DNA from: an uncultured Rhodospirillales bacterium
GTDB taxonomy: Bacteria; Pseudomonadota; Alphaproteobacteria; Acetobacterales; Acetobacteraceae
Reading direction: 5' to 3'
NCBI GenBank assembly: GCA_903928045.1
Contig: CAIYPH010000919.1
Span: forward strand, 1 to 5,412
Length of the DNA: 5,412 nucleotides
In this document: positions 1-5,412 of the stretch, in pieces
Numbering within the stretch: the stretch's first letter is position 1
Layout: each line of letters opens with the position of its first letter
Notes under the pieces: model-generated
The model's database searches: none
Told to the model about the DNA's origin: nothing
What the model saw: the letters and a program-made list of their open reading frames with translations, nothing else
Translations under genes and position numbers: made by a program

Positions 1-1065
1 ACCAAGCTGATCGAGCGCCGCCGCGGCAATGTCGGCGATCGCCAGGAAGCCGATGCGCCCGGCCAGATAGGCCTCCACCGCGATCTCGTTGGCCGCGCTC
101 AGGATCGCCGGCGCCGCCCCGCCGGCCACCAGCGCCTCGCGCGCCAGCCGCAGCGCGGGGAACCGCACCAGATCCGGCTCGGAGAACTCCAACCGCCCGA
201 TCGCCGCCAGGTCGAGCCGCGGCGCCGCCGTCGCCAGCCGCTCCGGCCAGGCCAGGGTATGGGCGATCGGCACCCGCATATCGGGGCTGCCAAGCTGCGC
301 CAGCACGCTGCCGTCGCTGTAGTGCACCAGCCCGTGGATGACGGATTGCGGATGCACCAGCACCCCGATGCGCGCCTCCGACAGCCCGAACAACCAGGCC
401 GCCTCGATCAGTTCGAGGCCCTTGTTCATCATCGTCGCGCTGTCGATCGAGATCTTCGCCCCCATCGACCAAACCGGGTGCTTCAGCGCCGCCGCCGGCT
501 CCGCCCGCGCCATCTCCTCCCGGCTGGCGAGGCGAAACGGCCCGCCCGAGGCGGTCAGCACGATCTTCTCCACCGCCCCACGGTTGCCGTCGGCCATCGC
601 CTGGAAAATCGCGTTATGCTCGGAATCCACCGGCAACAGCGTGGCACCATGCGCCCGCACCGCCTCCAGCATTACCGCGCCGGCGCAGACCAGCGCCTCC
701 TTGTTGGCCAGCGCCACCGCCCCGCCGCCGCGGATCGCCGCCAGCGTCGGCTCCAGCCCGGCCGCTCCGGTGATCGCCGCCATCGTCCAATCCACCGGCA
801 GCGCCGCCGCCTCGATCACCGCCGCCCGCCCCGCCGCACAGCGCACGCCGCTGCCAGCCAGCGCCGCAGCCAGGGCGCCATGCAGCGTCTCGTCGGCCAC
901 CACCGCCCACTCGGCGCCAAGCGCCCGGGCCTGCGCGGCCAGCACCGGGACATTCCGCCTGCCCACCAGAGCCCGAACCCGGAATCGGTCCGGGGCGTCT
1001 TCCAGCAGGCTCACCGTCTGCGTGCCGACGCTGCCGGTGCTGCCGAGAATGCTGACCGTCTTCAT
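1..1065 (-). CDS. dxr: 1-deoxy-D-xylulose 5-phosphate reductoisomerase, C-terminus outside window
   Basis: Dxr (IspC) rearranges and reduces 1-deoxyxylulose 5-phosphate to 2-C-methylerythritol 4-phosphate with NADPH and a divalent metal, the first committed step of the MEP isoprenoid pathway. I translated 355 uninterrupted codons from ATG 1065 to the left edge with no stop. The N-terminus MKTVSILGSTGSVG carries the NADPH-binding GSTGSxG motif (8-14), and ANKE is at 120-123. VDSEHNAIFQ (146-155) supplies metal ligands Asp147 and Glu149. TASGGPF (171-177), HPVWSMGAKISIDSATMMNK (196-215) and GLELIEA (216-222) follow, with the third ligand Glu218. These correspond to E. coli D150, E152 and E231. 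SAANEIAVEAYL (323-334) is in the C-terminal domain. E. coli Dxr has 398 residues, so about 30 should remain outside. The start is coupled to cdsA through ATGA, with GGAG eight bases upstream. Confidence 0.97.
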   Translation of the reverse strand, partial: MKTVSILGSTGSVGTQTVSLLEDAPDRFRVRALVGRRNVPVLAAQARALGAEWAVVADETLHGALAAALAGSGVRCAAGRAAVIEAAALPVDWTMAAITGAAGLEPTLAAIRGGGAVALANKEALVCAGAVMLEAVRAHGATLLPVDSEHNAIFQAMADGNRGAVEKIVLTASGGPFRLASREEMARAEPAAALKHPVWSMGAKISIDSATMMNKGLELIEAAWLFGLSEARIGVLVHPQSVIHGLVHYSDGSVLAQLGSPDMRVPIAHTLAWPERLATAAPRLDLAAIGRLEFSEPDLVRFPALRLAREALVAGGAAPAILSAANEIAVEAYLAGRIGFLAIADIAAAALDQLG

Positions 1066-1778
1066 CGCCACAGCTCCACGCCTCGCCACAGCACGATGGC
1101 CGCCGCCACCGGCGCCACGGTGAGCACCGCGTCAAAGCGGTCGAGCAGCCCGCCGTGACCGGGGATCATATTTCCCGAATCCTTCACCCCGAAATGCCGT
1201 TTAACCGCCGATTCCAGCAGGTCGCCGGCCTGGGAGACCACGCCGAGCCCCGCCGCCGTCACCGTCGCCACCTCAAACGCCCCCGCCCCGATCCACGCCG
1301 CCGCGGCACCAACCCCGATCGCCGCGAGCAGCCCGCCCACCGCGCCCGAGCGCGTCTTACCCGGCGAAATCGCCGGCGCCAGCTTCGGCCCGCCGACCAG
1401 CCGGCCGACCACGTAGGCACCGATATCGCTCGCCCAGACCACGCACAGCACGAACAGCACGTTGCCGAGCCCACCCTGCGGCTGCCCCCGCAGCCATTCC
1501 AGCCCGAGGATTGCCGGTAGAATCCACAGCAGCCCAACCGGCAGGCTCGCCGCATAGGGCCAGCCGCGCGCCATGTCCCGCCACTCGCGCATCATTAGCA
1601 CCCCCGCGAGGATCACCAGCGCGCTCCACGCCCAACCGCCCGCCCACAGGCATCCGAGCCCCACCGGCAGCAGCACCGCGGCCGAAGCCGTGCGCACACC
1701 AAGATCGCGCCAACGACCCTTCGGCTGAGATGCCGGCTCAGCCAGGACGCGCACCAAATCGGCGTTCGCGCCGGGCAT
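1062..1778 (-). CDS. cdsA: Phosphatidate cytidylyltransferase (CDP-diacylglycerol synthase)
   Basis: CdsA is an inner-membrane enzyme that joins phosphatidate and CTP into CDP-diacylglycerol, the precursor of all major phospholipids. The 238-residue product is strongly hydrophobic, with apparent membrane segments near residues 31-47, 49-63, 78-95, 105-118, 147-165 and 169-182, and one near the C-terminus (219-230). The family signature is complete at 190-216: S190, K193-R194, K199-D200, HGG at 208-210, D213-R214 and D216. WASDIGAYVVGRLVGG (115-130), SPGKTRSGAVGG (138-149) and QAGDLLES (183-190) are also typical. It is shorter than E. coli CdsA (285) but keeps the whole catalytic region. The chosen ATG at 1778 overlaps uppS by 41 nt and has no evident Shine-Dalgarno. 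Alternative starts are TTG 1757, GTG 1754 and GTG 1697, so the start is uncertain. The stop overlaps the dxr start. Confidence 0.94.
   Translation of the reverse strand: MPGANADLVRVLAEPASQPKGRWRDLGVRTASAAVLLPVGLGCLWAGGWAWSALVILAGVLMMREWRDMARGWPYAASLPVGLLWILPAILGLEWLRGQPQGGLGNVLFVLCVVWASDIGAYVVGRLVGGPKLAPAISPGKTRSGAVGGLLAAIGVGAAAAWIGAGAFEVATVTAAGLGVVSQAGDLLESAVKRHFGVKDSGNMIPGHGGLLDRFDAVLTVAPVAAAIVLWRGVELWR
1074..1077 (-). promoter_or_regulatory. Ribosome binding site of dxr within cdsA
   Basis: The minus strand reads GGAG eight bases upstream of the dxr ATG at 1065, inside the last codons of cdsA. Together with the ATGA stop/start overlap (1062-1065) it supports coupled re-initiation. Confidence 0.65.
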
Positions 1779-2502
1779 ATTCGGCGAGCGCGGCCTCGAA
1801 CTGGTCAGGCCCGAAATCCGGCCACATCAAGTCGAGAAACAGCAGCTCAGCATAGGCGGCCTGCCACAGGAGGAAATTCGACAGCCGCTGCTCGCCCGAC
1901 GTGCGGATGATCAGATCGGGGTCCGGGATGCCTGACGTGGAAAGATAGCCGGCGAAAGTGGCCTCGTCGAAGGCGGCGGGATCGAGCGTGCCCGCTTTCG
2001 CCGCCTCGGCCACCGCCCGCGCCGCCGCCGCGATCTCCGCCCGCGCGCCGTAGGACAGCGCCAGCACCAGGTTCAGCCGCGTATTATGCGCCGTCTCGCG
2101 CTCGGCGAGGCCGAGATCGATCTGGATGTCCTGCTCGAAGCGGGCGCGATCGCCGATGAAGTAGAGCCGCACCCCCTTGGCCTTCAGCTCCGCAATCTCG
2201 CTCTTGAGGAAATGACGCAGCAGGCCGGTGAGGTCCATCACCTCGCTGGCAGGGCGGCGCCAGTTCTCGCTGGAGAAGGCGTAGAGGGTGAGCCATTCCA
2301 CGCCAAGCGAGGCCGCTGTCTCGATTGTGCGGCGAACCGCCTGCACCCCCGCCCGATGGCCGGCCACCCGCGGCAGGCCACGCGCGGAAGCCCAGCGGCC
2401 GTTGCCGTCCATGATGATGGCGACGTGGCGCGGCAAGGCACGGTTCCCCGTGGCCGGTTTCCCGTCCACCGCCGCCGCCGCCTTCGCCGCCACCGTTACC
2501 AT
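1738..2502 (-). CDS. uppS: Isoprenyl transferase (undecaprenyl diphosphate synthase)
   Basis: UppS condenses isopentenyl diphosphate with farnesyl diphosphate in the cis configuration, giving the C55 undecaprenyl diphosphate that carries peptidoglycan and surface glycan units. The 254-residue product (E. coli 253) shows HVAIIMDGNGRWA (26-38) with catalytic Asp32 and Asn34. GHRAG (48-52) holds the conserved His, and AFSSENWRRP (75-84) follows. The family signature IRTSGEQRLSNFLLWQ (199-214) is intact, followed by AAYAELLFLDLMWPDF. No membrane segment is evident, as expected for a soluble or peripheral enzyme. The ATG at 2502 is preferred over a TTG 54 nt upstream (2554-2556) inside frr, because GAGGG at 2507-2511 gives a suitable ribosome binding site. 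That site overlaps the frr stop codon, which suggests coupling. The synonym ispU is also used. Exact chain length cannot be read from sequence. Confidence 0.96.
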   Translation of the reverse strand: MVTVAAKAAAAVDGKPATGNRALPRHVAIIMDGNGRWASARGLPRVAGHRAGVQAVRRTIETAASLGVEWLTLYAFSSENWRRPASEVMDLTGLLRHFLKSEIAELKAKGVRLYFIGDRARFEQDIQIDLGLAERETAHNTRLNLVLALSYGARAEIAAAARAVAEAAKAGTLDPAAFDEATFAGYLSTSGIPDPDLIIRTSGEQRLSNFLLWQAAYAELLFLDLMWPDFGPDQFEAALAEYARRERRFGARPG

Positions 2503-2506
2503 CCTG

Positions 2507-2511
2507 CCCTC
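2507..2511 (-). promoter_or_regulatory. Ribosome binding site of uppS overlapping the frr stop
   Basis: The minus strand reads GAGGG four bases before the uppS ATG at 2502. Its first two bases are shared with the TGA stop of frr (2510-2512). Ribosomes finishing frr would therefore uncover or directly reach the uppS start, consistent with translational coupling (inference). Confidence 0.7.
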
Positions 2512-3076
2512 AGACCTGCTTGATTTCCTTGTCTTTCTCCACCAGCGCCTCGTCAAGCTTCTTGATGTAGGAATCCGTCAGCTTCTGGATTTCGTCGGTC
2601 CAGCGCTTCTCGTCGTCCTGGCTGATGACGTGCTTCTTCTCCAGCGCCTTGGTCTGCTCCATCCCGTCACGCCGCACGCCGCGCACCGCCACCTTGGCGC
2701 CCTCGGCATAGCGATGCGCCGCCTTGGACAGCTCGGTGCGCCGCTCGCCGGTGAGCTGCGGGATCGGCACGCGGACGAGCTGGCCGTCGGCGCCGGGGTT
2801 GAGGCCGAGGCCGCAATCGCGGATCGCCTTCACCACGCTGTTGACCAGGCTGCGGTCCCACACCTGCACGGTGAGCATCCGCGCCTCCGGCACCGCGATG
2901 GTGCCGACCTGGGTGAGCGGCACCTCGCCGCCATAGGCCTCCACGCGCACCGGCTCCAGCAGCGCGGGGCTCGCGCGGCCGGTGCGCAGACCAGCGAATT
3001 CGCGGCGCAGCGTCTCCACCGCGCCATCCATGCGGCGGGTGAGGTCGGTCTTCAGTTCGTTCAAATCGGTTGCCAT
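2510..3076 (-). CDS. frr: Ribosome recycling factor
   Basis: RRF works with EF-G to split the post-termination ribosome and free it for a new round of translation. The 188-residue product matches the usual length (about 185). The N-terminal helix ([20 protein letters not shown]) and the long C-terminal helices form domain [21 protein letters not shown] (31-50) enters the beta-rich domain II, which runs to about residue 105. [11 protein letters not shown] (106-116) and the basic VRGVRRDG (131-138) are family hallmarks, the latter matching the arginine-rich ribosome-binding stretch. The C-terminus ends in the expected charged helix, [16 protein letters not shown]. The ATG at 3076 is fixed by AGAGGAGG six bases upstream, the strongest ribosome binding site in the window. 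It lies 52 nt downstream of pyrH and 7 nt upstream of uppS. Confidence 0.97.
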   Translation of the reverse strand: MATDLNELKTDLTRRMDGAVETLRREFAGLRTGRASPALLEPVRVEAYGGEVPLTQVGTIAVPEARMLTVQVWDRSLVNSVVKAIRDCGLGLNPGADGQLVRVPIPQLTGERRTELSKAAHRYAEGAKVAVRGVRRDGMEQTKALEKKHVISQDDEKRWTDEIQKLTDSYIKKLDEALVEKDKEIKQV

Positions 3077-3082
3077 GGCAAA

Positions 3083-3090
3083 CCTCCTCT
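3083..3090 (-). promoter_or_regulatory. Strong ribosome binding site of frr
   Basis: The minus strand reads AGAGGAGG, with the AGGAGG core at 3083-3088 and a 6-nt spacer to the frr ATG. It is the best match to anti-Shine-Dalgarno in the window and fixes the frr start. Confidence 0.9.
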
Positions 3091-3128
3091 TCGCGGATGC
3101 GTGCGCGTCTGACGATCGGCGCGCCGGC

Positions 3129-3848
3129 TCATTTCGGCTCGACGACCGTGGTGAACTTGCCTTCGCCGCGCATCACCTTGGCGAAAGCCCCGGGTGCGCG
3201 GATGTTGAAGATGATGATCGGCACGCCGTTCTCCCGCGCCAGGCTGATCGCGGCCGCGTCCATGAACTTGAGGTCGCGGGCCAGCACGTCATGGTAGGAC
3301 AGCTCGTCAAACCGCTCGGCGCCCTCAACCTTGCGCGGATCGGCAGAATACACGCCATCCACCTGGGTGCCCTTGAGCAGCGCGTCGCAGCCCATTTCCA
3401 CCGCACGCAAAGCGGCGCCGGTATCGGTGGTGAAGAAGGGGTTTCCGGTGCCGGCGGCGAAAATTACCACCCTGCCCTTCTCCATGTGCCGCATCGCGCG
3501 GCGGCGGATATAGGGCTCGCAGACCGAGGCCATCGGGATCGCCGACTGCACCCGGGTGGCGATGCCCTGCTTCTCGAGCGCCGCCTGCATCGCCAGCGCG
3601 TTCATCACAGTCGCCAACATGCCCATGTAATGGGCCTGGGCGAGATCCATCCCGGCGGCGGCCACCGATACGCCGCGGAAGATGTTGCCCCCCCCGATCA
3701 CCAGACTGACCTCGACGCCGAGCGCCACGACGTCGCCGATATCGGCCGCGATCGCCGCGAGCGTGTCGTTATCGAGACCGAACTCCCGCGTCCCCATCAG
3801 GGCCTCGCCGGAGACTTTCAGCAGCACGCGCTTATATTTCGTTGTCAT
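3129..3848 (-). CDS. pyrH: UMP kinase (uridylate kinase)
   Basis: PyrH phosphorylates UMP to UDP with ATP in the cytoplasm, feeding UTP and CTP synthesis; bacterial forms are hexamers of the amino-acid-kinase fold. The product is 239 residues, close to E. coli's 241. Conserved elements seen are [15 protein letters not shown] (residues 5-19, phosphate-binding lysine region) and the glycine-rich [10 protein letters not shown] (50-59). Further on are [14 protein letters not shown] (75-88), the [17 protein letters not shown] segment (133-149) and [15 protein letters not shown] (159-173), which holds the nucleotide-binding region near the C-terminal third. The ATG at 3848 gives [11 protein letters not shown], the usual family beginning. 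A GTG at 3879-3881 would add 11 residues without family support. The Shine-Dalgarno is weak (GGGG about 4 nt upstream). pyrH lies between tsf and frr, as in most proteobacteria, and the CTP it helps supply is a substrate of the CdsA encoded downstream. Confidence 0.97.
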   Translation of the reverse strand: MTTKYKRVLLKVSGEALMGTREFGLDNDTLAAIAADIGDVVALGVEVSLVIGGGNIFRGVSVAAAGMDLAQAHYMGMLATVMNALAMQAALEKQGIATRVQSAIPMASVCEPYIRRRAMRHMEKGRVVIFAAGTGNPFFTTDTGAALRAVEMGCDALLKGTQVDGVYSADPRKVEGAERFDELSYHDVLARDLKFMDAAAISLARENGVPIIIFNIRAPGAFAKVMRGEGKFTTVVEPK

Positions 3849-3872
3849 CGAACCCCGTGACCGCCAATTCCC

Positions 3873-3920
3873 GCCCGGCACCGCTGCCCCCGACTCGTCG
3901 CCTCCCGACTCGCCGGGCAG
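3873..3920 (-). other. Inverted and direct repeats in the pyrH leader
   Basis: Two mutually exclusive pairings are visible. One is GCCCGGC (3873-3879) with GCCGGGC (3912-3918). The other is CTGCCC (3884-3889) with GGGCAG (3915-3920), enclosing a small GTCG/CGAC stem (3897-3900 with 3906-3909). The 9-mer CCCGACTCG occurs twice, at 3889-3897 and 3904-3912. The block lies some 25 to 70 nt upstream of the pyrH start and forms the rest of the noncoding gap. I see no convincing -35/-10 promoter here. Function is unknown, and compositional chance is a real alternative. Confidence 0.25.
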
Positions 3921-3929
3921 ACGTGATCA

Positions 3930-3958
3930 GGGCGGACGGCACCCTAAAGGCCCCGCCC
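3930..3958 (-). terminator. Candidate GC-rich hairpin after tsf (possible attenuator or partial terminator)
   Basis: The gap between tsf and pyrH contains an inverted repeat. Bases 3930-3935 (GGGCGG) pair with 3953-3958 (CCGCCC), and 3938-3940 (GGC) pair with 3950-3952 (GCC). That gives nine G-C pairs with a 2-nt bulge and a 9-nt loop. In the direction of transcription the stem begins 28 nt after the tsf stop, where a terminator or 3'-end-protecting hairpin would sit. The bases after it on the minus strand (TGATCACG) are not T-rich, so it is not a canonical intrinsic terminator. It may reduce read-through, protect the rpsB-tsf message end, or be chance structure in GC-rich DNA. Confidence 0.35.
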
Positions 3959-3986
3959 GCCCCGAACAAGAGAGCCCAATCGTCGA

Positions 3987-4910
3987 TCAGGCCGACGGCT
4001 TGGCAATCCCCGCCGTCGCCGCGACTTCCGCCGCGAAATCGCCGACTTCCTTTTCGATGCCTTCGCCGAGTTGGAAGCGCGCAAACGCGGTCAGCTTGGC
4101 GCCGGCCTTCTGCGCCACCGCCTTCACGCGGGTCTCGCCGTCATGCACCCACACCTGCTCCAGCAGCACCACTTCCTCGTAGTACTTGCGGATCCGGCCC
4201 TCGACCATCTTCTCGATGATGTTCTCCGGCTTGCCCGAAGCGCGCGCCTGCTCGGAGAGCACCGCCTTCTCGCGTTCCAGCGCCGCCGGATCGACCGAGT
4301 TGGTGTCGAGCGCTTCCGGACGCGTGGCCGCGACATGCATGCCGACCTGACGGCCGAGCGTCTCGAGGGCGGAGACTTCGCTCGCCCCTTCGACCGCGAC
4401 CAGCACGCCGATCTTGCCAAGACCGGGCTTCAGCGCCTGGTGCACGTAGCTCGCCACCGCGCCCTGCGGCACGGAGAGCACGCGGGCGCGGCGGAGGTTC
4501 ATGTTCTCGCCGATGGTGGCGACGAGATGCACGAGTTCCTCGGCGACCGTGCGGCCGGTGCCCGGATAGGGCGCGGCGTTGATCGCATCGAGGCTTTCGC
4601 CGACATGCAGCGCAACCTTGGCCACTTCCTGCACGAAGGCCTGGAAGGCCTCATTGCGGGACACGAAGTCGGTCTCGGAGTTGACCTCGACCATCGCGGC
4701 CTTGGCCGGCACGGAGGCGATGCCCACGAGCCCTTCGGAAGCGGCGCGGCCGGACTTCTTGGCGGCGGCGGCAAGGCCCTTCTTGCGCAGCCAATCGATG
4801 GCGGCCTCGGTGTCGCCGCCGTTTTCGATCAGCGCCTTCTTACAATCCATCATGCCCGCGCCGGTCTTCTCGCGCAGGTCCTTGACGAGTGATGCGGTGA
4901 TTTCAGCCAT
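3987..4910 (-). CDS. tsf: Translation elongation factor Ts
   Basis: EF-Ts is the cytoplasmic nucleotide exchange factor that releases GDP from EF-Tu. The 307-residue product (E. coli 283) begins [20 protein letters not shown], the conserved N-terminal UBA-like domain (about residues 1-55). The EF-Tu-contacting TDFV motif is at residues 80-83 within [17 protein letters not shown]. The core motif IGENMNLRR is at 133-141 and MHVAA at 191-195. [19 protein letters not shown] (226-244) lies in the region matching the E. coli coiled-coil module, and [12 protein letters not shown] (276-287) near the C-terminus is also conserved. A second in-frame ATG lies three codons upstream (4917-4919), but the purine-rich AGAAGAG at 4920-4926 abuts it. 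That sequence is 9 nt from the ATG at 4910, and MAEIT matches the family start, so 4910 is preferred. It follows rpsB by 42 nt, presumably cotranscribed, and is followed by a 138-nt gap before pyrH. Confidence 0.97.
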   Translation of the reverse strand: MAEITASLVKDLREKTGAGMMDCKKALIENGGDTEAAIDWLRKKGLAAAAKKSGRAASEGLVGIASVPAKAAMVEVNSETDFVSRNEAFQAFVQEVAKVALHVGESLDAINAAPYPGTGRTVAEELVHLVATIGENMNLRRARVLSVPQGAVASYVHQALKPGLGKIGVLVAVEGASEVSALETLGRQVGMHVAATRPEALDTNSVDPAALEREKAVLSEQARASGKPENIIEKMVEGRIRKYYEEVVLLEQVWVHDGETRVKAVAQKAGAKLTAFARFQLGEGIEKEVGDFAAEVAATAGIAKPSA

Positions 4911-4919
4911 AAGCTTCAT

Positions 4920-4926
4920 CTCTTCT
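4920..4926 (-). promoter_or_regulatory. Ribosome binding site of tsf (decides the start)
   Basis: Read on the minus strand this is AGAAGAG, a moderate Shine-Dalgarno match. It lies 9 nt from ATG 4910 but directly against the upstream ATG 4919, so it can serve only the downstream start. Confidence 0.7.
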
Positions 4927-4952
4927 AATCGGTTTGAACTGGGCGGGCAGGA

Positions 4953-5412
4953 TCAGGCCGCGTCCCCCGCCGGCTCTTCGGCTTCCGGCACGGTTTCGAC
5001 CGGCGCCTCGGCGCGGGCGCCGACGTCGATGCCGGCGGCGGTCATCTCGGCCTGCAGACCATCGAGCACCGAGCCCGACAGCAGTTCGCAGTAAAGATCG
5101 ATGGCGCGCAGCGCGTCGTCGTTGCCGGGAATCGGGAAGGCGACGCCGTCGGGGTCGGAGTTGCTGTCGATCACCGCAACCACCGGAATGCCCAGCTTGT
5201 TGGCTTCCTTGACCGCGATCGATTCCTTGTTGGTGTCGATGATCACCAGGATGTCGGGCAGGCCACCCATTTCCTTGATGCCGCCAAGCGCCCGCTCGAG
5301 CTTGTCGCGCTCGCGGGTCAGCTGCAGGGTTTCCTTCTTGGTCAGTCCGATGTTGCTCTCGACCAGCCGCTCTTCCATCTCGCGCAGGCGCTTGATCGAC
5401 TGGGAAATGGTC
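4953..5412 (-). CDS. rpsB: 30S ribosomal protein S2, 3' part (N-terminus outside window)
   Basis: Ribosomal protein S2 is a structural protein of the small ribosomal subunit. The 152 complete codons visible carry the C-terminal part of the family. They open with [16 protein letters not shown], continue with [23 protein letters not shown] and [21 protein letters not shown], and then [14 protein letters not shown], all matching the conserved S2 core. By comparison with E. coli S2 (about 241 residues), roughly the first 110 residues lie beyond the right edge; the Met codon at 5376-5378 is internal and is not the start. After the conserved core comes an acidic, Ala/Glu/Pro-rich tail ([18 protein letters not shown]), as is common in alphaproteobacterial S2. 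The TGA stop is at 4953-4955. The gene leads the cluster and lies 42 nt upstream of tsf, its usual partner. Its promoter and any S2-responsive leader would be outside the window. The identification is secure. Confidence 0.97.
   Translation of the reverse strand, partial: TISQSIKRLREMEERLVESNIGLTKKETLQLTRERDKLERALGGIKEMGGLPDILVIIDTNKESIAVKEANKLGIPVVAVIDSNSDPDGVAFPIPGNDDALRAIDLYCELLSGSVLDGLQAEMTAAGIDVGARAEAPVETVPEAEEPAGDAA

Noticed and set aside
614..1135. Minus-strand frame overlapping the start of dxr and the end of cdsA
   Set aside because: The product is a Gly/Arg/Ala-rich out-of-frame translation. The correct minus-strand frame here is dxr, verified codon by codon from 1065 to the left edge.
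259..1158. Long open plus-strand frames opposite dxr (259-1158 and 338-1123)
   Set aside because: They are antisense to a fully conserved dxr reading frame. Their products are low-complexity Arg/His/Ala/Pro-rich sequences typical of shadows in GC-rich DNA, with no recognisable motif.
2288..3860. Plus-strand open frames opposite uppS, frr and pyrH (2288-3112, 2982-3860)
   Set aside because: They mirror conserved minus-strand genes. The translations have no domain signature, and stop-poor antisense frames are expected at this base composition.
3879..3881. GTG as the start of pyrH, adding 11 residues
   Set aside because: The extra residues [10 protein letters not shown] lack any family match, whereas ATG 3848 gives the canonical [11 protein letters not shown] beginning.
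3849..3986. A separate promoter for pyrH in the gap
   Set aside because: I could not find a pair of hexamers resembling -35 and -10 on the minus strand in this very GC-rich segment.
4071..4892. Plus-strand open frame opposite tsf
   Set aside because: It lies wholly inside the conserved tsf gene on the other strand. Its His/Arg/Leu-rich translation resembles no family I know.
5376..5378. Met codon as a possible start of a short S2-like gene
   Set aside because: The frame continues upstream with conserved S2 residues ([11 protein letters not shown]) to the window edge, so the Met is internal to rpsB.
1..5412. Mobile element, CRISPR, RNA gene or novel defence or biosynthetic system
   Set aside because: Apart from the short gaps, the whole window is accounted for by seven well-known core genes with intact motifs. 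No long repeats, cloverleaf-like segments or foreign-looking base composition were seen.

Overview
The window is a stretch of core bacterial chromosome. Every gene lies on the minus strand, so transcription runs from the right edge to the left. In transcription order it holds rpsB (3' part only), tsf, pyrH, frr, uppS, cdsA and dxr (cut by the left edge before its stop). The DNA is clearly GC-rich with strong G/C preference at third codon positions. The order frr-uppS-cdsA-dxr, with dxr after cdsA, is the arrangement known from alphaproteobacteria; E. coli has frr-dxr-uppS-cdsA. Together with the protein sequences this suggests a high-GC alphaproteobacterium, possibly Rhodospirillales/Acetobacteraceae. 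The class is fairly secure and the family is a guess.

Layout, right to left: rpsB C-terminal 152 codons (4953-5412); a 42-nt gap carrying the tsf ribosome binding site; tsf (3987-4910); a 138-nt gap with two possible hairpins and no gene (3849-3986); pyrH (3129-3848); a 52-nt gap with a near-perfect Shine-Dalgarno; frr (2510-3076); a 7-nt gap; uppS (1738-2502); cdsA (1062-1778), overlapping uppS by 41 nt; and dxr (1-1065), overlapping cdsA by 4 nt in an ATGA junction. The last four genes are packed closely enough for translational coupling. The only gap above about 60 nt is the one between tsf and pyrH.

The genes join translation to envelope precursor supply. Ribosomal protein S2, elongation factor Ts and ribosome recycling factor serve protein synthesis. 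UMP kinase supplies UDP, hence UTP and CTP. DXP reductoisomerase commits carbon to isoprenoids, and undecaprenyl diphosphate synthase turns isoprenoid units into the lipid carrier for cell-wall and surface glycans. CDP-diacylglycerol synthase uses CTP to activate phosphatidate for phospholipids.

I found no mobile element, CRISPR array, tRNA/rRNA gene, accessory gene or sign of an undescribed system. The points worth a second look are small: the structured tsf-pyrH gap and a few start-site questions.
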